The translations under genes and the position numbers were made by a program. 64,000 bases of DNA from Colius striatus (taxonomy: Eukaryota > Chordata > Aves > Coliiformes > Coliidae): NCBI RefSeq assembly GCF_028858725.1, contig NC_084761.1:94327971-94391970 (forward strand), given 5' to 3'. Positions 36,913 to 49,550 of this stretch are shown in pieces (position 1 is the stretch's first letter; the number at the start of each line of letters is the position of its first letter). The notes beneath the pieces were generated by a model that saw only the letters and a program-made list of their open reading frames with translations, ran no database searches and had not been told where the DNA came from.

Positions 36913-39900
36913 TTATGTATAATTTTTTTGAGCATGCCATGGTAGACCTTCAGATGAGGGTAGGTACCCATGGCTTCCCTGGGCAGGGGCAGTTCAGCTG
37001 TGGCCACACTGGTGGGCTGCTCCCAACAGCTCTTAGACTGGAGCTTATTGAGTATGACTTTAACACCTTGGCTGGTTTGCACTGTGGCATCTGCTTTGGA
37101 CTTGCATTTTTCAAGGTGCTTTTCAAAAGACCCTTAAGAAGCTTTTAGAAAGAGGCCGACTACCTCCAACCTACCCTGCTCCCTTGCAGCCTGGGAAGAA
37201 TAGCAGTGACATATTGTTAGAAGATGGCATTGGAAACAAATCATACCAAAAGCAGGTGGGAGGAGTTGTCCTTTGAAAGCCCAAGGCAGGATGGCTGTGG
37301 CTATTTAGGCAGGTTCCTGCAGTGAGAGGCTGTGAACTTCAGCTTCTGGGCTGTGAGCGCAGGGAGGGGGCAACACACAGCTGATGTAACATTAATGCTG
37401 AATTATGGATGAACTCAGCCCTGGAGAAAACAAACACTTCAGGAAAGAGCAACAGCAGCACTAAAATTAATGAGCAAGAGAAGTAATGAAACACTAGTCC
37501 CATTCCAAAAAAAACCCCTAAGCAATATAAATATAAGAAGAGTGCTTCAGATTGAATTTAATTAACCTTTGGTTACTAGGTTAACTAATTAAACTGAATT
37601 AATTAAACTAAGTAGAAAGAAATCGTTTAGTTAAAGTGAAGCAGCTTGTTCCACGTTATAAAGGAAGTATTACTATCTGTCAGGTTTTTATTGTTGCCAC
37701 TGTAGGATGGGATTTATGATCTGACATAGTTATTGTTCTGAGCAATGTGACATAAAAAGAGATGAAAATAATTAAGCAGGCAGCCTGGAGGATGTGTCCT
37801 CTGTGTACTGAACCAAATGGTTATAGCTAAAGTGATAAGGAGGAAATAAACATATTCTAACTAGCAATAAAAAAATAGCTCTAATGAATATTAATAGGCT
37901 GCAGTGAGTACTAATATATTTTAAACATAAAGCCAGATCCATTTTTTAACCAGGTGGATTTAACCAAGGATTGTTTAATGATGTTGGCTTTGGTCCAGCT
38001 GCCCCAGGAGTGAAGAAGGAAAAGGAAACTAGTCCTTATTTTAAAGTGATTTTTTAAATGTATTAAGCCTGTGAATCCTCCAAAGCATCGTGGCAGTTTT
38101 ATTTGACTCAGTACCTCAGCAAAAAGGTGAAGATCAATTTAAAGACCTATAAACTGACATTGTTTTGTACCTAAAACTTCTGAAGTTTGGTAATTTCCCC
38201 TTCCAGTAACTTTAATAGGAGTTGCATCATCCTTGTGTCTCCATAACCCCTCAGTTAAAAAGCCCCTATATAATTACAGAACTCAACAGATCTGCTATTT
38301 AGAGATCTTGAAACTCATGTGGGATTTGTCTCCTGACAGGACACTATAAATTACCATGAAATTCCCTAATGAAATTTTTTCTGTAGGAGAATCTCTCTCT
38401 AACATCATCTGTGTAGGAAAACTGATACCAGATATTTACTATTTTCAGTTTAGTAGACTTTTCTCTGTGTTTTTACACCTGCTGACACAAATCTCTTTTC
38501 AACTTTAATGCCACTTAACAGCCTTGTGAAAATAGTGTCAGGTCATCAAAGTAAATACAGGGAGAAAAACAGGAAAGGATCAGTGGCTTGGGTTTGACTA
38601 TAACAACTTGAATGAACTACTTCTTTTAGTGAAACAAGAAAAGACTTCACAGAGGAATGGTTTAGTGTAAGGTAGGTTTGCTAACAAGGGTCATCGGTCC
38701 TGTTGGAAAGTGAAATGCTGCTGCTGGTTTGTTTCTGGAAACTGATAGCAGAAAGATGAAAATCAGGGGAAGAGAAAAAGTGACTGTTAGGCCAACCACT
38801 TGGTATCTGTAAACCTCCCTACACTTAATTACCCAAGTTCACTTGGGGTGTTGAATTAAGAACACTCTGCATCATGGTATATTGAAAGTTTGCTTCGTGT
38901 TGTTAAAAAGATGTGCAAGTAAAATTGATCTTGCAAAAAGAGTCACAGAAGCTGAAGTGCCTGCTAAATGGAGTTGTCCTTTTATTGTGCACCAAACTCT
39001 AAACTCCTTCGTGGTGACCTTCTAATGCAGGATTAATGACAAACAATACTAACATCAAGTATCCTTTCTACTTAGGAGCATCTCAGAGGTTTGTGTAACC
39101 CCTTAACTGAAGCTATTACTGGAATGCCTTATAGATCAAAATCATTAATTAAACTTTAATTCCCTTAAAACATTTTCAAAGCCCTAATTTCAGTAACTTG
39201 TGAGTGATTTGCCTGCCACAGCTCACTGTTTTCCTGTAGCAGGACTTCATAACTTGTAACAGTTTAATCCCAACCTAACGTGTTTGGCAATGACAAATTC
39301 CGTGGAAAGACCCCTCTGAAAATCTAGAGGATACACTGTGATGCTTTTCTTACTGTCTTAAATTCTTACTGAAAAAAAAGACACTCTTGCCGTCCTCTAA
39401 GCTTACATGAGTGTTGTTTTTTGAAGAGGAGATTATCATTCTGTTTACTTTTATATATAGCTAAGTGAGGGCTGGACCAGATCAGGAGAGAGTCATATCC
39501 AACAGCTGGTAAATAATGTGCCACAGCTGTCTCTGAAGAGCAGGCAGATGCTCACTGTTTCGTTCTACTGAGAAGATCACCTGGATTCAAGATGTGATCC
39601 ACTATATAAGCACTTTGGGAAAGCTCAGCCACTTCACTGGGACCACCACTTACTTCTTGGACAGGTTACTTGCAGGTTTCTCAGCTGTGTGCAGAAGGAT
39701 CCTGTGGTTATGGTTTATCATACATGAAGAGATTTCTACCATCCTTGACATCTTAAACAACACGTGTTGACTCTGGCCAGGGATTTCTGGATTAAATACT
39801 ACTTGAAGTTCCAAAATGAATATTCATGAGAGGGAAAAGAAACCTGACACCTTTCTAGTCTTCATTTGACTAATTCAAGAGAAATATATAAGATAGAACC

Positions 39901-40524
39901 AGTGTGTGAGAGAGTCCACATGATGCAGTTACTCTGTGGTGGATGGCTACCTTTCCCAGGAAAGTGGAGAAATTAATGCCCTAAGGCCTGTACTTACTGC
40001 TTGAGCAGTAAGTTAGATATTTGAGGGATGTCATTGTTTACAGGATCAATGTTGCTATTTACCCAGACAGCTGTCCAAGCACGGACAAATATTGTTGGCA
40101 ATCACACACTTAACCATCTGTTGATCCATCTCTGCTCCCATCTGGCTGATCAAACTGAGCTATAGTAGGACCAGGAGCAGCTTCTTCCTGGCTTTACTGC
40201 ATCAGTAATAGGATTTTTCTCACATAACTTCCCACTCAAAGGCTATGTGAGCAGTTAACCTGAAGCAAAGGTGGAGCCCTGTGGAAAGAGCCACGCAGAT
40301 TCATCCCATCTGTTTTAGGCAGGACCCATTGCCTCCTGGGACTGCCTACCCTAGATAAATACAACCCACATCCCCTCCTGCCTCCTAATCTCTCAACATC
40401 TGAGAGCCCTGATAACACTTTAGCAAAATATTGCATTACTTAGAGAAGACAATATAGTTTTGGTACAGGTGGGTCAGGGTGAAAAGGATGGGGACAAAAT
40501 CATCCTGAATCCGGAACATTCAGT
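36913..40524. other. Gene-free AT-rich stretch
   Basis: 3.6 kb without CR1 or any coding exon that I can support, unusually repeat-poor for this window. An AT-rich segment at 37550-37615 contains several TTAATTAA/GGTTAACTAATTAA-like near-palindromes. Confidence 0.4.
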
Positions 40525-40594
40525 GGAGGTGGGGGGTTGGACTACATGATCTCTAAAGGTCCCTTCCAACCCTACCATTCTGTGATTCTATGAT
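40525..40594 (+). repeat. CR1 LINE 3' terminal fragment
   Basis: About 70 bp: GGGTTGGACTACATGATCTC through ATTCTGTGATTCTATGA. Confidence 0.8.
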
Positions 40595-41680
40595 ATAGAC
40601 AGATTTTTTCAGATCTACTCCAGGAAATGTACAGAGTTCTTGTCAGTCCAAGCTGTGGCTGACTTTCTTGGGAAGTGTGCTAGAACGGCTTGTACTGCTC
40701 AGAAGGGGATGACCCACAGTTCCTCACCTCCACAGACAAAGCAGGAACAGCTCCATGGAGATGGATGAAGCTGATGAACAAGAAATCAGTCTTTGCTGCA
40801 GATGCATCCAAAGATGAAAAAGGAAACTCTCTGGAAATTTGGAGTGAGATGTGGTTTTACAAATGTAGGTGATCCTAGAAAACCACATTTAATGGGCTTT
40901 TTCTAAACCAAATTGTGCTCAGAGGGAGAATATGGATATTCATGAGCTGAAAGGTCTCAGGAAACCTGGGTGGGAGCAGGAGATACAATCTGAGAACCAT
41001 CTGATTTTTGCAAAGACAGGGCCAACACACTCCAATTTATATTGTTTACATCCCCATCAGATGGACAGTGAATCGTGGCTGTGCTGGGGATGGGGCTGCT
41101 TGCCAGGTAGCCAGTCACTCCCTGCATCCAGTGCTGCCCACTGTGTCAGTCCTGCCTTTGCCTTCACCACCCGTGGAGGGACGATTCAATGCATTCAGAT
41201 GCCAGCAGCAGGTTGCTAAAGAGCATTGCTGGGTCATAACCAAACCTGACCAGCCATGGGGCTGTTTTCTTGAGATACGGTTCCAAGAAGACAAAAGAGA
41301 ACAGGGCTCTCAGTTTTCTCCTGGCAATACTAGTTGTCACCCCTGTTGATAAACAGATGGTTTCAAACTGTCCTGTTATTCTGGAAATGGGCAAGGACTC
41401 TCCAGACAAACAGGGAAATCAGTCCTTGCAGTGGAGACAAAACACACAACAAACCGTTGGTGTCTTGAAGATGGTGACCTGGAGCATCTCTGACACTGCT
41501 CCATCCCTCATAGCCCCAAGGACAAACGGGTCAAGTGGCACAGCTTGGGCAGTACACAAAGGGAGGAAGCTTCCCTGGGTCTCACATGAGGCTGGTGTGG
41601 TGCAGGAGATGGGCTGTATCTATAGCTATGATTACTAATGTTTTCATTTAGGAATTGTTAGATTTACTGAGGAAAAGCTG
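40595..41680. other. Intergenic sequence
   Basis: No supported gene or repeat. Confidence 0.4.
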
Positions 41681-41797
41681 GTCTCTCTCTCTATATATAT
41701 ATATAGGCTCTCCTCTCCTCTCCTCTCCTCTCCTCTCCTCTCCTCTCCTCTCCTCTCCTCTCCTCTCCTCTCCTCTCCTCTCCTCTCCTCTCCTCTC
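41681..41797. repeat. Compound microsatellite (TC)n(TA)n(CTCTC)n
   Basis: A short TC run (41682-41692), a TA run (41693-41705), then a pure pentanucleotide tract at 41708-41797 of about 18 units (90 bp) without a visible interruption. Confidence 0.95.
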
Positions 41798-42049
41798 GCT
41801 CCATTTCTTTACCCTCTGGACATGATTTCATATTATCTCAAAAGAAAGCATCACTGAGCCTAAGAAAAATGCTCATTTAACAAAGCATGTGAGCATGATG
41901 AGACCTGCTGGCCCCAGGGAGTTTTACTTTGCATCTGAAGTCAGACAGACAAAAAAAGCATTGCCTTAAAGTGGGGAAGAGGAATTTGACTAAAACCACT
42001 GTAATAAATAATCTTGTGACAAGTGTGCAAGTCATGCAAATTAGGTGAA

Positions 42050-42230
42050 AGTAGACAAACTGTTTAGTTTGCTGCCCACCAGGACTCCCAGCTCTCTCTC
42101 TGGAGCTGCTCTCCAGCAGGTCACCCCCAGCCTGTCCTGGTGCAGGGGGTTGTTCCTCCCCAGGTACAGGACTCTGCACTTGTCCTTGTTGAACCTCATG
42201 AGGTTGTTGAGGAAGCAGATGTGGTGCTGT
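42050..42230 (-). repeat. CR1 LINE internal fragment
   Basis: Encodes, in reverse, the LMRFNKDKCRVLYLGRNNPL-type segment of the CR1 reverse transcriptase. Neither end reaches a CR1 terminus. Confidence 0.8.
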
Positions 42231-43937
42231 GGAAGTGACAGCAAGTGGCAGCTGTTCAGGGCTGGTGTGTATTGCACAAACAGAGCACAGCAAGGACACC
42301 TTGACTGAATATGTCCACTGAATATATTTTTTCAGTACTTCCTTCCCCTCCCTCCCCCCCTTTCAGGGAATACTTTAATAGGAATTTCACAGGAATTCGG
42401 TTTTGGGTTTGTTTGTAATACATGTTGACATTGGAGTGAAAAAAGGAATCCATAGGAGCAATTACTGGTCACAACAGAGTGAGTGAATGAATGAATAATC
42501 TTCAGCTTTGTTAATTTTGTGTGCCTAATGATGACACAGGCTGGTGCACTGACTACAGCATGTTTAGAAGAGGAAGAAAAATTCTGTGAAGGCCCATGGG
42601 AGGTAATTAGTTTGGACTTGTCTCTGAAAAATGTGTGTTTTTGTTTTGTAGTAACCTCAGTGCAGAGTCCTGAGGATGAACAGGTTCCCAGGGGTGACAC
42701 CAGTGGAGACAGAAATCAGGCTGCTCTAGGAAGGGAGGAAGAATCCTCTTCCCCTGATCTTCACGTGAGCTAAAACATCCGTGCTCTCTCCTTTGCATTG
42801 CAATCATTTGCCTCTCTGCCACAAGCTGCTGAAATAGGGCAGAGATACAGCCAACCTCTGTAGTAGTTTGGCACTGTAATTAGCTCCCTTCCACAGCAAA
42901 TGCCCTGTGCTTGGCCCAATTACATTCAGTAAGTGTTGTGTCTTAACTATTTCAGTAGGAGAAGGTGGATGATCATGGAAACAGGACCAGAAGGTACCAA
43001 TACCCACAGCAAGAGCACAAATGCCACATGCTCACTCTAGAAAAAGTATGGAAAAGTGACTTCCAACACTGAAATTACCGAAATAAGGAGAAAATAATTT
43101 TCTTGTTGTCAATTTACTTTTATGCCTTCAACAAAGTTTTTTTTGTGCCCCTCTTCAAGCCTCTTCTCCTTGAGTTTTTGCTGTAGCTTCAAAGAGTCAG
43201 TGAGGTCCTGCTGGTCTGTTACTGAACAAGGCTCAGTCTTTTTGTGCCTAAAACCAGAGGATTTCAGAAGCACGGGAATTGTTTGCTCAAGAAATGTCTT
43301 CCTTAAAATATTTTGCGCTTTCTGAGGACAAAACCTTGGTTCTTAGTTATCCTCAAAACCTTGGATCTTAGTTGCATAGTCCTTGTTTTTTGCTCCAGCT
43401 AAACCGAAGGTCCTTCTCCAGCCAGGGCTCTTCAGTAGAACAGTCCTGGGGAAAACATTAGTGAAGCAGCTCTGGCATCTAGTGGTGCTTTGTGGCTATT
43501 GCAGTAGAGGAGGAAAATACCCACTATCAATGTGACCGTATGACAACGCCGTGGTCAAAAGGTAAACGTTCATGACCAGTCTGCACTTCTCCTCTATGAT
43601 GGAGCTGCAGGGAAGAAAACGCCACATCATTTAAGTAACGTGATGATTCTAGTTCCCGTGGAGGACTAGGAAAGGTCAGCTATCCTTTGCTTTTCTCTGC
43701 TGCAACTGAATTGGGAAGGTTTCCCAGAATATAAGAATAGAAGAAAAGGCTTTAAAAGAGAGATTTGAATGGAATTGATTCTGTGGGTTTTCACTAGTGC
43801 CAAGGAAACTTTATGAATAGAAAAAGATATATTACACAATGTTAAGAATGGGTATATTTAGCAGGAGCTGATTTTGTGGCTATGTTTGTGTGTGTGATGT
43901 GATACATGAAGCTGTGTCTGCAGTTTTTAAAGGTTTT
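42231..43937. other. Intergenic sequence
   Basis: No gene supported. A partial direct duplication (AAACCTTGGWTCTTAGTT) lies at about 43331-43376. Confidence 0.4.
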
Positions 43938-44022
43938 TGTGGACAGGAAACTAACCATGAGCCAGCAACACATCCTCGTGGCCAAGAAGGCCAATGGCAT
44001 CCTGGGATGCATGAGGAAGAGT
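43938..44022 (+). repeat. CR1 LINE, 5' piece of a split copy
   Basis: Encodes the [20 protein letters not shown]-type segment, then is cut by a reverse-oriented CR1. It ends in AAGAGT (44017-44022), which is repeated at 44262-44267. Confidence 0.88.
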
Positions 44023-44261
44023 CATAGAATCATAGAATGGTAGGGTTGGAAGGGACCTTTAGAGATCATCCAGTCCAACCTCCCTGCAGAAGCAGGGTCA
44101 CCTAGATCAGGTCGCATAGGAACGTGTCCAGGTGGGTCTTGAAGACCTCCAAGGAAGGAGACTCCACAACTCCTCTGGGCAGCCTGTGCCAGGGCTCCCT
44201 CACCTGAACAATGAAATAGCTTTTTCTTATGTTTAAGTGGAACTTTTTGTGTTCCAGTTTC
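44023..44261 (-). repeat. CR1 LINE inserted with a 6-bp target duplication
   Basis: A 239-bp reversed CR1 3' end, starting CATAGAATCATAGAATGG, flanked on both sides by AAGAGT. Removing it and one AAGAGT makes the host CR1 continuous. Confidence 0.85.
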
Positions 44262-44842
44262 AAGAGTGTGGGCAGCAGGCTGAGGGAGGTTCTTCTCCCT
44301 CTCTACTCTGCCCTGCTGAGGCCTCATCTGGAGTCCTGTGTCCAGTTCTGGGCTCCTCAGCTCCAGAGGAACAGGGAAGTGCTGGAGAGGGTCCAGCACA
44401 GGGCCACCAAGATGATCAGGGGACTGGAACATCTTTCATATGAGGAAAGGCTGTGAGAACTGGGGCTGTTTAGTCTGGAAAAGAGGAGACTGAGGAGAGA
44501 TCTTATTAACATTTACAAATATCTAAATGGTGGGTGTCAGGAGGTTGGGACATCCCTTCTTTCTATGGTAGCTAGCAACAGGACAAGGGGTAATGGGATG
44601 AAGCTGGAACACAAAAAGTTCCACTTAAACATAAGAAAAAACTATTTCACTCTTGATGTGAGGGAGCCCTGGCACAGGCTGCCCAGAGGGGTTGTGGAGG
44701 CTCCTTCCTTGGAGGTCTTCAAGACCCACCTGGACATGTTCCTGTGTGACCTGATCTAGGTGACCCTGCTTCTGCAGGGGGGTTGGACTAGATGATCTCT
44801 AAAGGTCCCTTCCAACCCCTACCAGTATATGATTCTATGATA
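44262..44842 (+). repeat. CR1 LINE, 3' piece of a split copy
   Basis: Resumes the interrupted copy at the [12 protein letters not shown]-type segment and runs to a terminal TATGATTCTATGA repeat. Confidence 0.88.
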
Positions 44843-45156
44843 AATACCTAAAGGGCAGGTGTTTACAGGATGGGGCCAGTCTATTTTCTGTAGTGCCAGG
44901 ACAAAGGGTAATGAGCACAAGCCAGAACAAAGGAATCTCCACTCAAACATAAGGAAAAACTATTTCACTGTTGAGGTGAAGGTGCTGCACAGGCTGCCCA
45001 GGGAGGGTGTGGAGGCTCCTTCTCTGGAGGGTTCTAAACCCACCTGGACACGTTCCTGTACTTCCTGATTGAGGGGAACTTGCTTTAGCAGGGGGTTGGG
45101 CTGGATGAGATCTGGAGGGCCCTTCCAACTCCCCACCATTCTGTCATTCTGTGATA
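44843..45156 (+). repeat. CR1 LINE, tandem neighbour
   Basis: A second CR1 in the same orientation directly abuts the previous tail. It begins at TAAATACCTAAAGGGC and ends CATTCTGTCATTCTGTG. Confidence 0.82.
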
Positions 45157-45972
45157 CAGAGCTAGAGGGATCTGACAGAGCCCACAAAGGATTCAGGTGC
45201 TACAATGGGTGGACCTTCACTGATGGTGCTCCAAATTTAACTGCAAGTATGTGAAACAAGGATTAGCCCCTGTTTATTTAGTTTAGACATTTGTCTACAT
45301 ACTGTAGGCATTCAATTTTAAGAACTAATCCCTAAGCAAAACATTTCAGTAGAACATTAACTTGGTCCTGCAGAGCTTTGCACAGCAACATTGCTGACTG
45401 AGCAAGATTTCAGCAAAAGAACCTCAAAGAAAAATCTTCACTAAGAAGCTGGGTACTTTTCATGTTGTCAGTTATTTTTGCAAGGACAAAAGTGAGTTTA
45501 GCACCAAACCATTTGAGCTTTAGGTGCAAGATAAATCCCACTATGGGGTAAATCTATATTTATATTTTATTCTGAGGTTATTAAGCTTCCAGAGAAACAG
45601 TGGATAGAACTTCTACTCCTCAGCAGTTCCACAGTGCTGGAAAAAATGCAATTTTAGTACAAAAAAAACCCCTCAACAGATGCATTTGTGGAGCTACTGT
45701 AGCTGACAGTAGGATTTCCAGACTCTGCAAGTGACCTGTCTGACTACTGCAAATGACCTGATGGTCTCCAATAAATGCAGTAAAAAGGCCCAATTTGTCA
45801 GCTCAGCATTTCTTGAAGCTTTGACACATATTCAGAACTAAGTAAGAACTGCAGCTGAACTTTGCTTTTTGCTTTCATACATGTCCACCCATGGGAGGCA
45901 GGTGAACTTCACTGGAACTAAGGGAGAGGTTTATCAGCCGGGACTAATAAAAGCTATCAGTTCCGGATCTAG
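45157..45972. other. Intergenic sequence
   Basis: Nothing recognised. Confidence 0.4.
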
Positions 45973-45974
45973 GA

Positions 45975-46024
45975 CCATCCATCCATCCATCCATCCATCC
46001 ATCCATCCATCCATCCATCCATCC
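45975..46024. repeat. Microsatellite (CCAT)n
   Basis: A pure tetranucleotide repeat of about 12.5 units (50 bp), followed by a CTCC-rich stretch to 46042. Confidence 0.95.
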
Positions 46025-46042
46025 TCTCTCCCTCCCTCCTCC

Positions 46043-47105
46043 TGTAGTCATCCCAGTGATTTCCCCATGAAATAGCAGCTGATGACAATGACAGAGGAAC
46101 AAGAGATGATGGAAGCAGCTGGATCTGCTGCTTTGCCTGGTGAAGGAGCTTGTTCCACATGTCTTGTGACCTCTGGGAACACAGACCTCATCTGTTACAG
46201 GCTGTGCTAGATTTAACTAGATTGAGACCTTTCTCCTTTGATGTGGCTTTGGGTGCTCAGAGGAAGGTTACTGATGTCCACAGCTGCAGCTCTGGCCCTT
46301 AGACATCAGACTTGCATCAGCTTTCAGCTCAGCTTCCCTTATGCTGAGCTTCACTCCACAATCCTGAAGCTTTAAAAACCAGCATGGCCTCCAGGGAAGG
46401 AGAGTTGAGTTTATTGATCATACGGGGATTTATTGTTATTCAGTGGAAGTTCTTTTCAGGGAAAAGAATTAACAGCCATTAACAGATGGACAAGCCATGA
46501 GGAGAGGCTTTTCTGGCATAAGCATTTCAAGGAACCTCCATTCTGTTTTGCTCCCACTTCTTCCTGGATAGCAAAGGCCCTGCAGGATCCTGTGTCCTCC
46601 TCCAACACCAGGAGAACTCCATGTATGGTTATTGAGAGTAGAATTTGATGCAAATTGCTGCTTTCCTGTTGTGAATGCTTCCCACCTTCAGACCTGCTCC
46701 ATTCCTCATGACCAGCAGGGCAACCTGACCATCTGGAAGAGCAGGTCTCTAAGACCTGACCACTTCCCAGCCCTATAGGGCTGTCCCAGGTCTGACACCT
46801 GTGTTTTTAACAAACTGGATTGTTGTACTCAGCTGCTCTGCCTCCAGGAAGGAGAACAGCAGTGGGATGTATGTGCTGCTCCAGCTGCAGCCCAGTGAGC
46901 TGCTAAAAAAACCCATCAAAGTCAAGCTTCAATTTAAGACCCAGAGCTGCTGAAGCTTTTCTGTCAAAATTTGTTGAATGATATGAGTAAACTCCCATGA
47001 GCCCCTGATATGTGACAGAGCCAGGCTTAGAATCATCACAGAATCACAGAAACTTGCTTTATGTCACACAGCAAAGAGAGAAAAGAAAAAGTATTGAAAT
47101 GAAGA
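46043..47105. other. Intergenic sequence
   Basis: Nothing recognised. Confidence 0.4.
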
Positions 47106-47325
47106 TCATAGAATCATAGAATGGTGGGGGTTGGAAGGGACCTCTAGAGCTCATCCAGTCCAACCCCCCTGCTGAAGCAGGTTCACTTATATCAGGTCAC
47201 ACTGGAACACGTTCAGGAGGGTCTGGTAACCTCCAGAGAAGACGACTCCACAACTCCCCAGGGCAGCCTGTGCCAGGACTCTCTCACCCTCACAGTAAAG
47301 TGACCACAGACCTTCAGCAGCATTT
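47106..47325 (-). repeat. CR1 LINE 3' fragment
   Basis: Begins ATCATAGAATCATAGAATGG and contains GGTTGGAAGGGACCTCTAG. It is truncated after about 220 bp. Confidence 0.85.
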
Positions 47326-49116
47326 TCCTTCCTGGAGAAACACAAGCTGTGATGGACCTGAAAGTGTCAGTCTGATACTGGTGGGCTGCAGGTACTGTTT
47401 TGGTGTCCATCCTTGAGGACTTCTCCCTAAAATACTTCTGATGCTGCTGATGATGTGACTTTGATTGGTGCCAAACTGAAATTGGACCCTTTGTTCATGA
47501 AGCACCACAGAAACATCAGGCTCTTTAGAAATACCAAGCCTTGGCACTGCTTAGGGAAGATGAGAGTAGAGTTTCTGTGCTTATTTATTTTTATTTGGCA
47601 CTATTAACACTGAAAAAAAAAAAACCCTTAAAATAGCTGTACTAATAGCAATACCACAACAATTTGCATGATGTTTCAGAAACAGAGAACAGCATATAAA
47701 AAGTGTTTGCTGAAAGCAGTATGGGGAACGTGCAGGAAAGGAGCAATGAGATGACCCACCAACACCCATCTTTCCCTCCCTGCTGTAAACTCACAGCTGG
47801 TCCTTATCTCTGCTGCCTGGAGTTACACCACAAGTCCCAATGAGCCCATTTCTAACTAATTCCTCAACAGATGCCCTCAGCCATAGCTCTGTTACTGCAG
47901 AATCACAGGCTATAGGGAAAGAATAAAGCAGATTAAAGCACAAATGTGGCTAAACCCTCCAGAAGGAATTCTCACTTCTGATTTTCTCTGTGCTCTTTAC
48001 ACATGGAAGGAGTGCAGTGGTCCAGCTCCTCCTGATGACTCCCAGGACTCAGATGCTGGGACTATTTTTGCTTACAACCTGTACATTAAAGTACAGAAAG
48101 CCACAAACTAGTCTGGTTTTAAAAGGGTCAGCACCCTTAGCCACTGGAAGCTGGATATAGGTGAGGCCAGGGTACAGCTTCATGTTTGGGTCCCTGCCTT
48201 GATCCCAGGGAGATGGTGGTGAACAACCCATTTGTTTGCACATTCTTAACTTCCAGTGACAGGAAGTGACAATGCCACTAAAGCTAACAAGATGCATGAG
48301 AATTTAAAGCTGCAGAGCTGTTTCAGTGAGGGTAAGAACTGAAGACAGTGATAAAACATCAGCCAATGCTAGGAGCATAGGTCAACACTTACGTGAATAA
48401 GGGCTAAACCAGCTGAAGAGCTTGTCCCTGGTTTAGCAATCCCCTAAACCTAGGCTTTCCTCAAAGCATGGCCTTCCTACTAAACACCCTCCGCTGGACC
48501 TTGCACTTGTCAAAGGGATATTTTATTGTTGGACAGCACCAGGAGGAGAGAAACCTGTTCTCTAACGAGAACCCTGCAGGGTTCAGCTCCAGGATCTGTG
48601 TTGCTCTTAAAATGAAGTTGCTCAATTAAAAATGCAGTAGAGTGTGATCTGATCCCCTACCAGGACTTGAGGCTTTCTGCAATGGTCACAAATTACTGTT
48701 CTCAGATTAAATCCTCAAATCTTGCTTATCCTTTGGCTACCTCACTAGAAGTGTGTCAGTCCTGAACTTTGTAAGGCAGCCCTTGCTGTTGCTACCTGAG
48801 TGTTGCTGATTGCTGTATTGTTTCTCCCTGGCCTGGATAGTTTCTTTCTAGGCAATTAATTAAATCAGCTCAATTAGCATTGGTGGGACATAGTGTTCTC
48901 TGTCAGGAACCAAACCACTGGGTTAAAACAAATGAAAATGGGGTACTTTTTTCTCAATTCCACGTATGCCAAGCCAATCATATGCTGTCCATCTGGTTTC
49001 TGTACCCGGAAACTTTTACTGTTAGGGTGATAATGTCTTGCGTCAATGCTAAAATTCAAAAGGCTCTGTATGCATTCAAGTTTTAAAAGCAAATGACTGA
49101 AGAGATGTTTCACAAA
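47326..49116. other. Intergenic sequence
   Basis: No gene or repeat supported. Confidence 0.4.
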
Positions 49117-49550
49117 ATCACAGAATCACAGAATCTCAAGGGCTTGAAGGGACCTCGAAAGCTCATCCAGTGCAACCCCCCTGCCAGAGCAGGACCACCT
49201 TGAGTGGTCACACAGGAACTCGTCCAGGTGGATTTGGAATGTCTTCACAGAAGGAGACTCCACAACCTATCTGGGCAGCCCCTTCCAGTGCTCCCTCACC
49301 TCAACAGGGAAGAAATTCTTCCTTGTGTTTCTTTGGAACCTCTTGTGTTCCAGCTTGTACCTGTTGCCCCTTGTCCTATCATTGGCCATCACTGAGAACA
49401 GCCTGGCTCCATCCTCCTGACACCCACCCTTTACATATTTGTGCACATGAATGAGGTCCTCCCTCAGTCTCTTCTTCTCCAAGCTAAAGAGCCTCAGCTC
49501 CCTCAGCCTTTCATCAGAAGGGAGATGCTCCACTCCATCATCTTTGTGGC
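49117..49550 (-). repeat. CR1 LINE 3' copy
   Basis: Begins AATCACAGAATCACAGAATC. It encodes, in reverse, [20 protein letters not shown], the same subfamily as the copies at 58987 and 61043. Confidence 0.87.

Noticed and set aside
45975-46024. CRISPR-like array
   Set aside because: It is a simple tetranucleotide microsatellite without spacers, in a vertebrate genome.
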